Positions 12,301-23,811 of a DNA stretch of 64,000 bases are shown here, one piece after another. Numbering within the stretch: position 1 is the stretch's first letter; each line of letters begins with the position of its first letter. The stretch is from NCBI GenBank assembly GCA_026018925.1, contig JAKSZU010000012.1:26525814-26589813 (forward strand). The letters run 5' to 3'. The position numbers were made by a program, and so were the translations under genes. The notes below the pieces were generated by a model. It had not been told where the DNA came from, ran no database searches, and was given only the letters and a program-made list of their open reading frames with translations. This DNA is from Tupaia tana (lineage: Eukaryota; Chordata; Mammalia; Scandentia; Tupaiidae).

Positions 12301-14523
12301 TTTCTCAAGGACAAACTCTTCTATACCTGGGCTTCAGAATCCTAACTTTCTGCCTAGAAAGAAGCTTAGAGGATGATTGTGGTCAAGTTTGAGTCAGCCG
12401 ATCTGAGTTTGAATATCAGCACTGTCAATTAAGTTAAGTGACCTTGGGTAAATGAATTAACATTTCAGATCCTTTCTTAGCCATCTGTAAAATGAGGATA
12501 ATTAAATGTGTGAGGGGATTATATATAAAACTATGGATGTGTTAGGTGCTGATAAATTTTATTAGATGAAAGAATGGCTAAGTGAATCAATCAATCAATA
12601 AATGAGCCCTTCAATAAATCATCAGCCTGACTAGGAAGGTAAGTACAGCTCACAGAGTATTTAGAGTCATTTTGTGGGGAAGTGTGTATAGACCCAGTTG
12701 AGAACAGGTCTTGGGAGGGAGGGTTGAAAGTGAGTTGAACCAATCACTGAAGAGTCTCAGTTGAAGTTCCCCTCAGAAAGATTAGCATTATTGGCCCAGA
12801 CTCTATGGTGTAGCCAGTAGCACGTCAGATTATGGATTTAAAAGCTACATGGCAATCACAGTTTGAGTCCCCAGCCTGGTTCACCAGAAAACATGGCTAG
12901 TACATATGGATATAGTCAGAATCCTGGCAAGGTCATGGTATGACTGAGCCCTGTGGAGTGCATTTGTCTTCGTCTTTCTCTCATATATACAAATGTACCT
13001 TATCATGAATAAAAAAAAAAAAAAACAGGAAAAAAATCAAGAAAGATAACCATTACTGATAATAATACTCACCAATTCTTACAGACACTTCATAGCATGT
13101 AGATACATTGATTTGCATACATTTGGTATTTGAATTCTCTCACAATCCTGTGGGTAAGTCAGGATTAGAGCCTAATGTTAAGGGAGGAGAAAACTCATAA
13201 CTCACGGATAATTTAAGGGACTTTCCAAAGTGACATGTGAGTAAAAATCTCTCTGAATCCAGTTCCAGGCAGGAAAAAGGCACTGGAGTCTAAGAAGTGT
13301 CCATAAAGAAGAAAAGGCAATAGCCAGCCCTTGTTCATTGCTCACTTTGAGACACTCTAATGGTTTTTTTTTTTTTTCTCACAATATCTTGGTTAGTCCT
13401 GACAATCAATGAAGTAGATTGTTTTGTTATTCTTTTACAGATTTTAGTTATGAACTGGGTAACTTTGAGCAAACTACTTAACTTTTTTAGACCTAGCCTC
13501 TTAATCTGGGAGGATAAAGCATACTGTATTACAGGATTTTTTTCTTCTTATTATTATAGTTATATTTATAATATTATTATTAAATGCATTATAATTATAG
13601 TTACCAGTGTTTTTATTACTTTTAACAATTATTAGTCATCATAGTATGTAGTAAGTAAAAGAAGATGGATTAAAAATCAATTCTGTTTGATTCCAAAGGC
13701 CCTGTTCTTAATCAGCACACTAACCTGCTCATTTTTAAAGCGTTCTGTTGCTCTACTTATTGCTGTCACCTAATGATTTTGATGGGGGTCTTGGTCTAGG
13801 TACTTTGACTATTACCAGCTGTACGAGTCTTATAATGACCTGGTGTTGCAGAAGAACCATAAAGAGTGGTTTATGGGCTATGGCGATGGCAGTGGCAATA
13901 CAGTGTATGAGAACTTCATGTACTTTAATTACTACGGCACAAATGACATGGCCAAGTTGGACCTGTCCTCCAACACCCTAGTGCTGCAGCGCCCATTGTC
14001 TGGTGCCACCTACAATGATCGCTTTTCCTATGCTGGCGTGCCCTGGAAGGCCTTACATTTTGCTGGTGATGAGAAGGGGCTGTGGGTGCTCTATGCCACT
14101 GAGGAGAGCAAGGGCAACCTGGTTGTGAGTCGTCTCAACACCAGCAGCCTCGAAGTGGAGGAGACCTGGCACACCAGCCAGTACAAGCCAGGCTTATCAG
14201 GGGCCTTCATGGCTTGTGGGGTGCTCTATGCCTTACGCTCACTGAACATCCACCAAGAGGAGATCTTCTACGCATTTGATACCACCACTGGGCAGGAATA
14301 CCACATCAGCATCCTGTTGGACAAGGTGATGGAAAAGCTGCAGGGCATCAATTACTGCCCCTCAGACCACAGACTGTATGTCTACAGTGGGGGTTTCCTA
14401 ATGTATTATGACCTCACCTTCCTGACACTGACACGCAAAACACCAAAATCATTAGCCAAATGGCCTTTTGGGGTTCATGCTTCATCTAAATCTGTCAAAC
14501 CTATTACGCCTTCCAGGCCCTGA
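9345..14523 (+). CDS. OLFM5: Olfactomedin family member 5 (six coding exons, intact)
   Basis: Secreted OLFM4-like glycoprotein. Exons: 9345-9413, 9645-9797, 10930-11154, 11341-11506, 11884-12043, 13800-14523. All introns are GT-AG and the sum is 1497 nt, giving 498 residues with no stop. Exon 1 encodes a signal peptide ([20 protein letters not shown]). Exon 2 has the CHC cysteine pair of the N-terminal region; exons 3-4 encode a coiled-coil-like segment (about 75-190). Exons 5-6 encode the olfactomedin domain (about 205-464), with [32 protein letters not shown] and YKPGLSGAF. Intron phases (0,0,0,1,2) are consistent with my recollection of OLFM4. The last 30 or so residues extend past where OLFM4 ends. 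NAS, NFS and NTS sequons are present. The human counterpart is a pseudogene (OLFM5P), whereas mouse has Olfm5; this copy looks functional. Confidence 0.88.
10161..10437 (+). mobile_element. Young SINE (type A) in OLFM5 intron 2
   Basis: Plus-strand copy starting gggaactagcagttaacg and ending in an A-rich tail. Target-site duplication attaacatagc (10150-10160) versus attaacacagc (10438-10448). The body contains a long G run (about 10330-10346) at a position that is short in other copies. Confidence 0.88.
10735..10860 (+). mobile_element. MIR SINE relic in OLFM5 intron 2
   Basis: tcagctgtgaaatgagaata followed by actaatgcctacctccagg matches the MIR core and 3' part. Confidence 0.65.
12375..12605 (+). 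mobile_element. MIR SINE relic in OLFM5 intron 5
   Basis: gtgaccttgggtaaatgaat, then agccatctgtaaaatgagga and a 3' end with aatcaatcaataaatgag: a long, well-preserved MIR. Confidence 0.75.
12794..13025 (+). mobile_element. Old tRNA-derived SINE with poly(A), OLFM5 intron 5
   Basis: A tRNA-like head (box A-like near 12808, box B-like agtttgagtcc near 12861) is followed by an unrelated body and a 16-A tail. It belongs to none of the well-preserved families here and is diverged. Confidence 0.5.
13060..13265 (-). mobile_element. MIR SINE relic in OLFM5 intron 5
   Basis: Reverse-orientation MIR: cacaatcctgtgggtaagt, gaggagaaaactcataactc, then gactttccaaagtgacatg. Confidence 0.55.
13425..13530 (+). 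mobile_element. MIR fragment in OLFM5 intron 5
   Basis: gaactgggtaactttgagca followed by aactacttaacttttttag fits the MIR core. Confidence 0.5.
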
Positions 14524-14604
14524 GACCCTAGGGCTGGGCAGGGCATTGGTAGAAGTGTGTCTTTCTTCTTTCTTCCAGGAGAACCCCCCGCCCCACCCCC
14601 ACAC

Positions 14605-14610
14605 ATTAAA
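14605..14610 (+). terminator. Candidate poly(A) signal of OLFM5 (ATTAAA)
   Basis: ATTAAA lies 82 bp after the OLFM5 stop. A canonical AATAAA with a GT-containing downstream region occurs at 15215-15220 and is the alternative. Confidence 0.35.
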
Positions 14611-14619
14611 CCCATGGTT

Positions 14620-15980
14620 TCTAATTGGTAGGGGACATTGATTATTATATCTAGTTAGTTCTTCATGTGATTAGTATATCAACACATTAAACTTCTCTTT
14701 AATAATGGTTTAGGTAGATTTGATTGAAACTAAAATATTATAGCTAGAGAAATGTTATATCCTCTTTCTCATATTTTGGCCTTTCATATTCCATTTAGAA
14801 AACTATGAATCCACAACTTATAAGCAAAGTGATGTGTATTGATTAAATGTATAAAACAAAATAAAATAAAAAAAGATAACTATGAATCCAGCTTGTATAA
14901 TTCCAGAGTTCTGTGACTTAGAATTGTCAACTCAGATTGATAACATCTGATCCAGGCCAGAATGTGCAGGGAAACTGGTCATTAGAGTAGGATACAGAAG
15001 ATTCCTCTCTTATTCCTATCCTCTTGTAGGGTCCCTGGGAAGAAAAGGGTTAGGATATTAGTCTGAAATTAATTCTTCACTGTCTTGGGTCAATCTCACT
15101 TTTGGGTGCAGTTGAGAAAGGTGCCTAGCCTTAGTCCTCCTCTAGAAAGTTGATACATGGTAACTGAACATTAGAAGGGTCTGATATGGATTGTGCTGAG
15201 AGTCACATATTCTCAATAAAGAATCCTTGATGTGATAGCAAGAAATCTCCTGGCTAGTTGTCTGTCATCTCTTTTCTTCAACACACTAAAAATGCAGGGG
15301 CTTGAATTATGCCTGTTCCGTATCTGTCTGCATGGTGTTCTCCCCACCAGGCAGGTGGAAGAAATGGATGAGGACTCTGATCCTGAAATTGTCCCAGTCA
15401 CACAGAGGATGCATACACTTCACACATATGTATATACATACATAAATGTACTTTTAATAAAATATATACATCCTCACTCTTATATAGGCAATATTGTCAT
15501 TTACGCTCAAATATCAGCAAAGACAGAAATACATATTTTTAACATATTCACTGATAAAAAATTCATCAGCTTCCAAATAAAAATTAAACACCATCCTCCA
15601 AATTTGTATGGGACTGGGAATCTGACTTTTTTGTTGCCAGAACCCTTAGAAATTTGACTATGGATTGCCTTTATTTACCTCTTCATGTACAGACATCTCT
15701 GTCCCTTCGTGCTTTGACTCAAAGGTGAGTGCTTAAGACTGGAAAGAAACATTGAAACAAATCATTCTAAAAATTCTGTCGTAATGACATATAGAAAAGA
15801 CCAAACAATATATGAATAAAAAGAGTGTCTCAGGGAATAGTTTATTCACCTTTAGTTTGAGATACACCTACAGGGAGCCTCCTTGGCTATCCCTGCTCCT
15901 GTTTCCTAGAGCAGAGGAAATCTCTCCCCACCTTCCCACCACCACATGGGAGCACTCTCAGTTACGAATTCCAAAATCAA
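14620..15980. other. Intergenic between OLFM5 and UBQLNL
   Basis: No complete gene is seen. A short acidic open stretch (MDEDSDPEIVPVT, 15365-15403) follows a possible splice acceptor but leads nowhere. The rest is AT-rich with no recognised repeat. Confidence 0.4.
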
Positions 15981-16228
15981 GCCAGCAGACAGGGTAGAGG
16001 TTAAGGTGCTGGATCCTGCATGGCTGACTCCATGGTTTTAGTACCCGACCCAGCAGTTTGTGAATCACACCAGGTGCATATGCATGCGTGCCCAATCCTG
16101 AGAGCAGACTGGAGGAAAAAAAGTTGTGCTGTGATTATTCTCCAGGAGTGGGGAGTGGTGGTGATTTCTCACTCCTCCCCCACCTGTGGCAAGTGCATGT
16201 ACCCTATAGCATAAAACTAAAACTAAAC
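15981..16228 (+). mobile_element. Diverged type A SINE
   Basis: Plus-strand copy: gccagcagacagggtag head, a body with gggagtggtggtgatttctc, and the terminal block ccctatagcataaaac. Confidence 0.65.
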
Positions 16229-16627
16229 CCTGAAATCTAGACCCAGAGAAGAACATGAACTTCATGCCCACATGCAACCTTAATTCTTCCTGCATTTTTC
16301 TTCCTAAGGTTTACGTTTTCCCTATCATTAACAAAATCAATGAACTCCTTCCTATGGAAGAGACTCCAGTCTTATTGATGGGGATGTGCTTTTATCTATG
16401 GCTTTAATAGACCTAAGTTATTATACAAGAAGGTGTAGTTCCTATAAGTAACCTATACCCTGCACCACACAGAAACATCTATTCCATATATAAAATTTTA
16501 CTAGTTTAATACTCAGAACTTTGTCATCATTTTTATGAAAGACTGGCTTATTTTATTATACAAATGTGGACTTCCCCAAATATGTCCTTTTTCCTCAGAC
16601 AGTCCTGGCAGACTGTGAGGCTAGAGT

Positions 16628-16635
16628 TGACATCA
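16628..16635 (+). promoter_or_regulatory. CRE-like site upstream of UBQLNL
   Basis: TGACATCA lies 331 bp before the UBQLNL ATG. The same octamer is part of the shared block upstream of UBQLN5. A single octamer is weak evidence alone. Confidence 0.3.
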
Positions 16636-16965
16636 CAATCCTTTTTTTGAAGATGCCATGCGTTGGTGGGTGGGGCAGGAGGGGTGGCCTTGGAGGAGTA
16701 ATCATCATTCAGTCCACCGTGAGCCAAGTATGAATCAGTAGCCACACCAGGCCTCAACTGGGCCACATCTGGAGACCTGGGGTGAGGGTACAACAATGCA
16801 AAATAACTGGTCCTAGCCTGGTTACTCATCTCTTTTAAGGCAACAAAGAAACTAGACTGTGGTCTGAGAACACAATATCTGAGACAAAGATCAACAGAAA
16901 CCTTCACCCTCACCCCTTCTGCCCCTGCTTCTACCTGCTCCCCTTCTACCTACGCACTAAGATCC

Positions 16966-18804
16966 ATGCCGCATGTCATCTCTCGAACTTCCAGGATGCC
17001 CCAGTCTGGACGTCCTTCAGGTCTGCCTGCAGACAGCAGCATCTCTTCAAGTATCACACGAGTGATAGTGAAGACACCAGGCAACCAGAAAGACTTTATG
17101 GTAGCTGATGACATCTCAGTGAGGCAGTTCAAGGAGAAGCTATCAGCTCACTTCAAATGCCAAATGGACCAACTAGTGCTGGTCTTCATGGGCCGACTTC
17201 TAAAAGACCACGACACGTTGAGTCAGAGGGGCATCATGGATGGCCACACCATCTACCTGGTCATCAAGTCCAATCGTGGCTCCAGATCCTTAGCCCATTC
17301 ATCTCAGAACCTGACAACCAATGAGTCCTACCACCGGGACAGAAACACCAAAGGAAACAGCAGTGGAGTGCGCCAACCCGCTGGTGTGAGTCAAGTTCCA
17401 GCGGAATCAGCTCCCTTTGTAGAGTCTGATGTACCCAAGGTGCATACTCAGGACCTGGAAGTAGGCACTCTAGAGCACATAGCACAGATGCTGGAGAATC
17501 CTACCATCCAGCGGCTTCTATCCAACATGGAATTCATGCGGCAGTTCATCTCAGAACATCCAGACATGCAGCAATTGATGCAGCAGAACCCAGAGGTCTC
17601 ACACCTCCTTGACAATTCTGACATCCTATGGCAGACTCTGGAGCTGGCCAGGAACCTTGCCATGATCCAAGAGATAATGCAGATCCAGCAATCTGCACAG
17701 AACCTTGAGCATCCACTAAACTCACAGCCATATCTGGGCTTAGAGACAACCCCAGATGGGAACCATGTCCTGGGTCAGAGGTATGCTGATTTAAACCAAA
17801 TGCTCAGCAGCATGCAAGATCCCCTTGGGGGCAACCCTTTCACAGCTCTTTTGGCAGGACAAGTGACAGAAGAAGTCCAGTCCTCACCCCCACCTCCACC
17901 ACTATCCCAGGAACGGCGGGACCAGCTTCCACAGCTCCCTACAACTCGAGTCATCTATTCTAGCTCTTGTGGTTTGTCCTCAATCACCTCAGCCAATGCC
18001 ATCCCTAACAGGCTCAACCATACTTCCAGGGCTGATACTGCCACTATCTCCACTAAGGGCCAGAGTCATATCTGTGCCATTCACCAGTCAGCTGGGATAC
18101 CAGTTTTACCCAGCATGCAGCTCACCCAGAACACCCAGGAAGAAGACAACGATGGCACCATCTCTCTAGCAAGCTCTGACCAGAGATTGGAAGATGATCT
18201 CCAGCTGTCAGATGAACAGACCAGCTCCCAGGTCACAGGAGGCATGATGCAGTTGCTAATGAACAACCCTTACCTGGCAGCTCAGATGATGTTCATGAGT
18301 ATGCCCCAGCTGAGTGAACAGTGGAGGCAGCAGTTGCCCACATTCCTGCAGCAGACACAGCTTTCTGACCTGCTTGTAGCCCTAGGCAACCCTAAAACAT
18401 CACAAGCAATCTTGCAAATTGAGCAGGGTCTCCAGCTTTTGGCCACAGAGGCTCCTGTTCTTTTGCCCTGGGTTGCACCATACCTTTGGGGCTTGGGTTG
18501 GCTTCCTACCCCAAGTAGTAGTTACCCTGATACAGTGCCCTGGGCCTGGAATATGCCAGAAATGACTGAACCCAAAGGGACTGAGTGCTGCCATAAATCT
18601 GGAGCAGTTCTGCAGAGTCTACAATCCCTCGCTGGAGACACTTCTAACCCTCTACAAGCTCCGGAGATTCGTTTCAGCAAGCAGATGGAATCTCTCCAGG
18701 CTATGGGATTTGGGAACCATGATGCCAATCTACAGGCACTCATTGCTACTGAGGGAGACACCAATGCTGCTATCCGTAAGCTTAAGAGATCCCAGGGTTT
18801 CTGA
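16966..18804 (+). CDS. UBQLNL: Ubiquilin-like protein
   Basis: Ubiquilin family protein, 612 residues in one exon. Ubiquilins carry ubiquitinated clients to the proteasome. Domains: ubiquitin-like domain about 28-101 ([19 protein letters not shown] to IYLVIKS); a first STI1-type region about 168-240 ([39 protein letters not shown]) followed by GGNPFTALL near 288; a proline run near 306; a second STI1-type region about 425-510 ending [21 protein letters not shown]; and a UBA domain about 567-610 with the MGF loop. The UBA has ATEGD where its paralogs have ATGGD. The start matches the UBQLNL N-terminus as I recall it (ISRTSRM), although Met11 is also possible. Poly(A) signal AATAAA at 18975-18980. 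First of three ubiquilin genes in the same direction. Family knowledge: testis-biased, fast-evolving. Confidence 0.93.
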   Translation: MPHVISRTSRMPQSGRPSGLPADSSISSSITRVIVKTPGNQKDFMVADDISVRQFKEKLSAHFKCQMDQLVLVFMGRLLKDHDTLSQRGIMDGHTIYLVIKSNRGSRSLAHSSQNLTTNESYHRDRNTKGNSSGVRQPAGVSQVPAESAPFVESDVPKVHTQDLEVGTLEHIAQMLENPTIQRLLSNMEFMRQFISEHPDMQQLMQQNPEVSHLLDNSDILWQTLELARNLAMIQEIMQIQQSAQNLEHPLNSQPYLGLETTPDGNHVLGQRYADLNQMLSSMQDPLGGNPFTALLAGQVTEEVQSSPPPPPLSQERRDQLPQLPTTRVIYSSSCGLSSITSANAIPNRLNHTSRADTATISTKGQSHICAIHQSAGIPVLPSMQLTQNTQEEDNDGTISLASSDQRLEDDLQLSDEQTSSQVTGGMMQLLMNNPYLAAQMMFMSMPQLSEQWRQQLPTFLQQTQLSDLLVALGNPKTSQAILQIEQGLQLLATEAPVLLPWVAPYLWGLGWLPTPSSSYPDTVPWAWNMPEMTEPKGTECCHKSGAVLQSLQSLAGDTSNPLQAPEIRFSKQMESLQAMGFGNHDANLQALIATEGDTNAAIRKLKRSQGF

Positions 18805-18974
18805 CCACCACGCCTACCTGTTTTCTTGCTACCTGCCTGCTGACCTATTTGAATATCTCATCTCCATTCTCCACCTCCCCTGATGCTTTCAGACAAAGGT
18901 CCTGGAGTAGGAGAAACAAACCAATGTTTTCTCTACTGCATAATGGACCATTGGCCAAGGCTGGAAGATCTGTC

Positions 18975-18980
18975 AATAAA
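18975..18980 (+). terminator. Poly(A) signal of UBQLNL
   Basis: Canonical AATAAA 171 bp after the UBQLNL stop codon, in an otherwise uninterrupted 3' flank. Confidence 0.65.
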
Positions 18981-19049
18981 ATGGCTACACTCACTTGTCC
19001 ACATCTGAGGTTTGGCTGTTTCTTTTGCAAAAAGGCAACTCATTGTGCA

Positions 19050-19330
19050 TGATAGATAGTCTTGTCTCACCTACCACACATACATGAACATACACAAACA
19101 CACCAGAAAAACCTTTTACTATAGAGATTAAAAGGTCACAGTTGCACATACTATGCTTAAATATCCAAGAACACGCATATGTTGCCTCAGGTGTGCACAC
19201 CTATAGAAGGTCATATATCCATAGATTCACATGTTTACACACACAGAGTCAACACATGGGTATACACATCCATGTGCACACACAGATACATACACATGCC
19301 TGGAAGACATAAACAGATCCACATGTAGAG
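19050..19330. repeat. CA/TA-rich low-complexity stretch
   Basis: Degenerate (CACA/CATA) repeats such as catacatgaacatacacaaa and acacacagatacatacaca, with no protein signal. Confidence 0.6.
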
Positions 19331-19724
19331 AAAGGTGATAGTAGCATTCCTATTCAGAGGGAAATACATTACTTAGGTAGAACTGTATACTTAGTTATAA
19401 GTGAAATGGGTTTCTCAAACCCAGACTGTTAAAGTTTATGGTGGAAGGATAACCTGGTGGACCAGGGTAGAAGTAATCCACCAGTCAACCAAGAAGACCC
19501 TAAAACTGCTTTTAATAATCAGAACCTGTCACTAATTGCCATTGCCATAACTACAGTACTTTGATAGGCTATTACTACTCTCTCTTTACCACACAGAGAG
19601 ACAGCTTCTAACTGCATATTTCAGTCATCAAAAGAAACCCTCCATGGAGCACAGAATCTTCCAAGAATGTCACACATCTCACCATATTTTGTTTGTAGCT
19701 TTGGTTTTCTTTCTTTCTTTCTTG

Positions 19725-19984
19725 TTTTTTTTTTTTTTTTTGAGAGGTTTTTGCTATAGGGCACGTGCACTCGCCAGAAAGACAGAGACAGAGAGACAGA
19801 AAGTGAGAAATCATGTCCTGGGGGGATGGCCATGCTGCAATCCCTTCTCCTCCATTCTCCTCTCGGGTTCTTGGGCACACATGCACATGCACCTGGTGTG
19901 AGTTTAAGCCACTGGATCTGGGACTCAAACTGTAGTCGACTACGTGAGAGTCCAGCAACATAGCCATTATGCCATCTGCTGGTC
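19725..19984 (-). mobile_element. Young SINE (type A)
   Basis: Full-length minus-strand copy after poly(T), with gtttttgctatagggcac. Direct repeats ctttggttttct at 19699-19710 and 19991-20002 flank it. Confidence 0.88.
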
Positions 19985-20074
19985 TTATATCTTTGGTTTT
20001 CTACAGTTGCCAAGGTCCTATCTTCTGTCTGCCTCACCCAGAGTATCTCTACCTAGCAGGATGTGCAATTGATT

Positions 20075-20620
20075 GTGGCTTAATTATTAAATTATTTAAT
20101 AAGTGCTTGCCAGAATTTGATGTCATTGAAAACATAGCAGTGAAAAACAAAGGTCCATTATTTGTGGAGTTCACTTTCATTGGTGGATGTACAGATGTAT
20201 TCCAACTAATCATAGATATGCTAGTTGGTAAGTACTATGAAGAAAAAGAAATTGGGATAAGCTATTGTAAATAAGGTGATCAGGAAAAGCCTGTCTGAGA
20301 AGGTGATATCTGGACAGAAATCAGTACAATATGGGAAAGCTGAATATGTAATTCCCTGGGAGAAGGATGATTCAGGAAGAGAAGGCTGCATAAATAAAAG
20401 CCCCAAGGGGAGGTATTCTGTTATATTTCAATAGTAACAAGAAGGTGACACAACTGAAATGGAGTGAACAAAAAGTGGGATTTAGGAAGAAATAGGACTG
20501 TGAAGAGCTTTGTAGGGCTGGTGAGGACTTTGAAGTTGCCTATGAAATAAAATCATCGGTGGGTTTTGAGCAAAGGAATGGGATAATTCAGTTGATCAAC
20601 CTGGTTGCTGAGTGGAGAAT
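20075..20620 (+). mobile_element. Ancient interspersed repeat, family not named
   Basis: tgatcaggaaaagcctgtct, gaagagctttgtagggctgg and ttttgagcaaaggaatggga appear in the order of a widespread old mammalian repeat. I recognise the text but cannot name it safely. Related pieces lie at 28085-28470 and 50440-50600. Confidence 0.45.
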
Positions 20621-20639
20621 AGACTGTGTAGAAGGATAC

Positions 20640-21285
20640 CAGGAAAGCCGTGAAGTTGGTTAGAAGGTCAGAGAAGGTAGTGTCTGGGACTAGGGTGGGA
20701 CCAGTGGAGTGGTGAGTAATGAATAGAATCTAAAGGAGATCCTCAGATCTGTGTGCTCTTTAGCAGATTCCTGACCTTTCACCCTTGCCGATGACATCAG
20801 CAAGAGTTAAGTATGGGTCCACTGATTTCCAAGTGCTTCTAGCCAGCCCACTCTTGAAAACCTGTGTCATCTTCATGACCTACCAAAAAGGTAGCACTCA
20901 AGGAAAAATTGTAGCTAAAGTATTTTTTTTTTACCTTCCCATTAAGATGTATTTTAATTTGAGTAAGCTTTATGTCCTTTCTTTTTCTGCCTTAGTTTAC
21001 ATAAAATGCTCAGTTTTTTATGTCATTTAAAATTTTTTTTACCAAGATGCTCTGAACATTTCTCATGTGATTCAATTTCTCACATATTATTAATTCTCTG
21101 AACCTTTCCACCCGACCACTTAGAGCTCATAACTTGGCAACAACAAAACCCTTGTATCTATAACCTTCTTTCTAAACACTTCTTCATGTTCTCGCTGTAA
21201 GAGAAATCTGTCTGCTGAGAACTCTACATCTTAGCAGCAGCATCTTCTTTCATTCCTTCAGATTCAGACAGGGGTGTCACTCTGG
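20640..21285. other. Intergenic, nothing recognised
   Basis: No coding signal. The sequence contains tgatgacatcagc-like text near 20788 with no gene nearby, and AT-rich stretches. Confidence 0.4.
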
Positions 21286-21305
21286 TACCTTTCTTGCTAC
21301 TTCTT

Positions 21306-21565
21306 TTTTGGAGAGGTTTTTGCTATAGGGTGCTTGAGTTTGCTAGAAAGACAGAGAGAAACAGAGAAACGGAAAGTGATAAATCACCTCCCAAGGGGAT
21401 GGCCACACCACAATCCCTTCTCCTCCATTCCATTCTCCTCTTGGGATCTTGGGCACACAAACACACGTGCCCAGCGTGAGTTTAAGCCACTGGGGGCTGG
21501 CACTTGAACCGCGGTTGACTACATGGGAGTCTAGTTACATCGCCATTGCACCAACTGCTGGTCCC
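21306..21565 (-). mobile_element. Young SINE (type A) with perfect target duplication
   Basis: Minus-strand copy flanked by an exact 16-bp duplication, tttcttgctacttctt, at 21290-21305 and 21566-21581. Confidence 0.95.
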
Positions 21566-21779
21566 TTTCTTGCTACTTCTTCACCTTAGTTCTCTAGCTT
21601 CAAGACTATTACATGATTTATCAGTATAATCCTCTGGCCTAACCCTCATTTAGTAACATCATCATAGTTATATGCAACTCATGGCCTAATTTTGGTAGGC
21701 AGAGAATAAGCATACTGTTATGCCAACTAGTTCATTTAAACTTATTATCAAAGGGCATAATTAATTGCTTAGTAATTAT

Positions 21780-21998
21780 TTTATTATTATTATTATTATT
21801 TATCTATCTATTTATTTATTTATTTTTTGCCATAGGCCCTGTGAGCCTGCTGAAAAAGACAGAGAGACGGTGAGAGGAAAAGTGAGAATTTACCCCTGGG
21901 AGTGTGTGTGTGTATGCGGGGGGAGGGATGACCATACTACAATCCCTTTTCTTCCACTCTCCTCTTGGGATTTCCTTAACCACCATGCCACCTGCTCC
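21780..21998 (-). mobile_element. Old SINE with internal deletion, (TTAT)n tail
   Basis: Tail expanded to (TTA/TTTA)n at 21780-21826, then tttgccataggccctg, a body interrupted by a GT run (21904-21914), and a head reduced to cttaaccaccatgccacctg. Confidence 0.6.
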
Positions 21999-22117
21999 CT
22001 CCACTTGACTCACTTATCCCTTAGTAATTCTAATGGCATTTTCTTGGTCAGATCATTCTCAGCTGAATATGCATCAGAATAGTCTGAAGATTACTAAGCT
22101 ACCTTTCCAGTATTTCT

Positions 22118-22379
22118 TTTTTTTTTTGGAGAGGTTTTTGCTATAGGGTGTGTGCGCTCACCAGACAGAGAGAGAGAGACAGAGAGATAGAAAGTGAGAA
22201 ATCACCCCCCAGGGGGGATGACCATGCCACAATCCCTTCTCCTCCATTCTCCTCTCAGGATCCTGGGCACGCACGCACACGTGCCCGGCGTGAGTTTAAA
22301 CCACCGGGTCCAGGACTCGAACTGTGGTCGACTATATGGGAGTCCAGCGACATAGCCATTATGCTAACTGCTGGTCCCC
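22118..22379 (-). mobile_element. Young SINE (type A)
   Basis: Minus-strand full copy with target duplication ctttccagtatttct at 22103-22117 and 22380-22394. Confidence 0.92.
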
Positions 22380-22899
22380 CTTTCCAGTATTTCTGATCCA
22401 GGAATTCTAGAATGAGGCCCATATTTTTTATTTCTATTAAGATTGCAGGTAATGCTGATGCTACTGGTCTATAGACCATAGCAGGAGGTCTATTGGCCTA
22501 GTCAATTCCCTATCTTATTCTTTGAGATTATTATTTCATGACTTTTCTGCTTTTCTTAAATCATCAACATTCCATTTTCTTTTTTAAATTTAAATTTATT
22601 TTTATTATTATTATACATTCCCCATTGTACATCTCTATAGTGTGCAGTATAGTTTTTTAATATATACAAGTAATATATGACACTCAAGTCAAGGATATTA
22701 CCATATACATAATTTTCAGCAGAGAATTTTCTTTTTTCTGCTAAGTGTTTCTTCCCTTTGTGACATTGCCTTTCTATTCTGAATCTTGGCTTGCATTTTG
22801 CTTATTTTAACAAGACAAAAGTTATCAGAAGTGACTTCTGTGTGTATCCACCTCCAACTGAGCAACTAACTTGCATTTGTACTTACACCCTACCTTCCA

Positions 22900-23397
22900 T
22901 TCTGTTACAATGAATAATCTGTCCTTGCTTCTAAATCAAGCTCTTCACTTGGGTGCTGGCTTCCAACCTCTCTAACCTATCTAGTCAAAGACTGTTATTA
23001 TTGTTTTCTGTTCCTCCTGCATTGTTTTTCCTCCTCATTGGATTGTCCTCATCAGAATAAAAATATCATGTACCAGTCTCATCTTAAGAAAACTAAACTA
23101 TAAAATCTTTACCCCACGTTGTCTCATAGCCATCATTACCATGCTTTTTTAAAAATTATTTTTTCTTTTATTTTTTTATGTTTAATCATTGTATACCTTT
23201 ACCAGCATATCCTGTATGTTAGTCCAATAAAAGAACTGGATCCAATTCCTTTCAAATTATTTGCCACTAAACACACTCCAGGCTTTCTGTCCCTACCGTT
23301 CTTTAAAAGCTGGTCTCATCATGATCTTCAGTTCTCTCTTTTGTCAAATCCAGTGGCCAGTTCTCAACCTACTGACCTACCAGGATTATTCAATATA
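22900..23397 (+). mobile_element. L2 LINE relic (probable)
   Basis: Pyrimidine-rich text with gtcaaatccagtggccagtt and ctacctg-like segments matches the L2 ORF2 region in sense orientation, strongly diverged. It ends at the mariner MITE. Confidence 0.4.
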
Positions 23398-23468
23398 TTG
23401 GGTTGTCGGAAAAGTCATCTCATTTTTTACATAGAAAATATATGTAATGATTTTTTCTGACAACCCAA
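23398..23468. mobile_element. Mariner-type MITE, 71 bp
   Basis: Terminal inverted repeats ttgggttgtcggaaaagtca and its near complement ending ctgacaacccaa enclose a very short centre. TA precedes it; the matching 3' TA is mutated to CA. Two 82-bp relatives lie at 51440-51521 and 54190-54271. Confidence 0.7.
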
Positions 23469-23811
23469 CAGTTGGTTACTTTCTCCTCCTTTTTTATAAA
23501 TTTGGATTTTTTCTTTCCCTTTTTTTCTGCCTGTTTTATTTCTTTTCAGTTTCCTTTTCTGAATTGTTATGATCTTTGAGAGATTTCTTAATGTTATAGA
23601 TAATGTTATTGGTAAATAAGTCTCAGATTTTTTTGTCTTTATTCCCTTCTTTATACTCACCAAGTAGCTTATCTTAACCAAACCATGATTTTAAGTGTTC
23701 TCTAAACACTGATGAGTTCTAGACTTATAAAATTTAGCTACCTTCCTACATTTCCATATGTATATAAAAATAGACATTTCAAATAAACGTAGTATGGTTT
23801 AATAATTGGCT

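Noticed and set aside
15345-15403. Possible exon (acceptor followed by MDEDSDPEIVPVT)
   Set aside because: No donor, no partner exon and no recognised protein; too little to support a gene.
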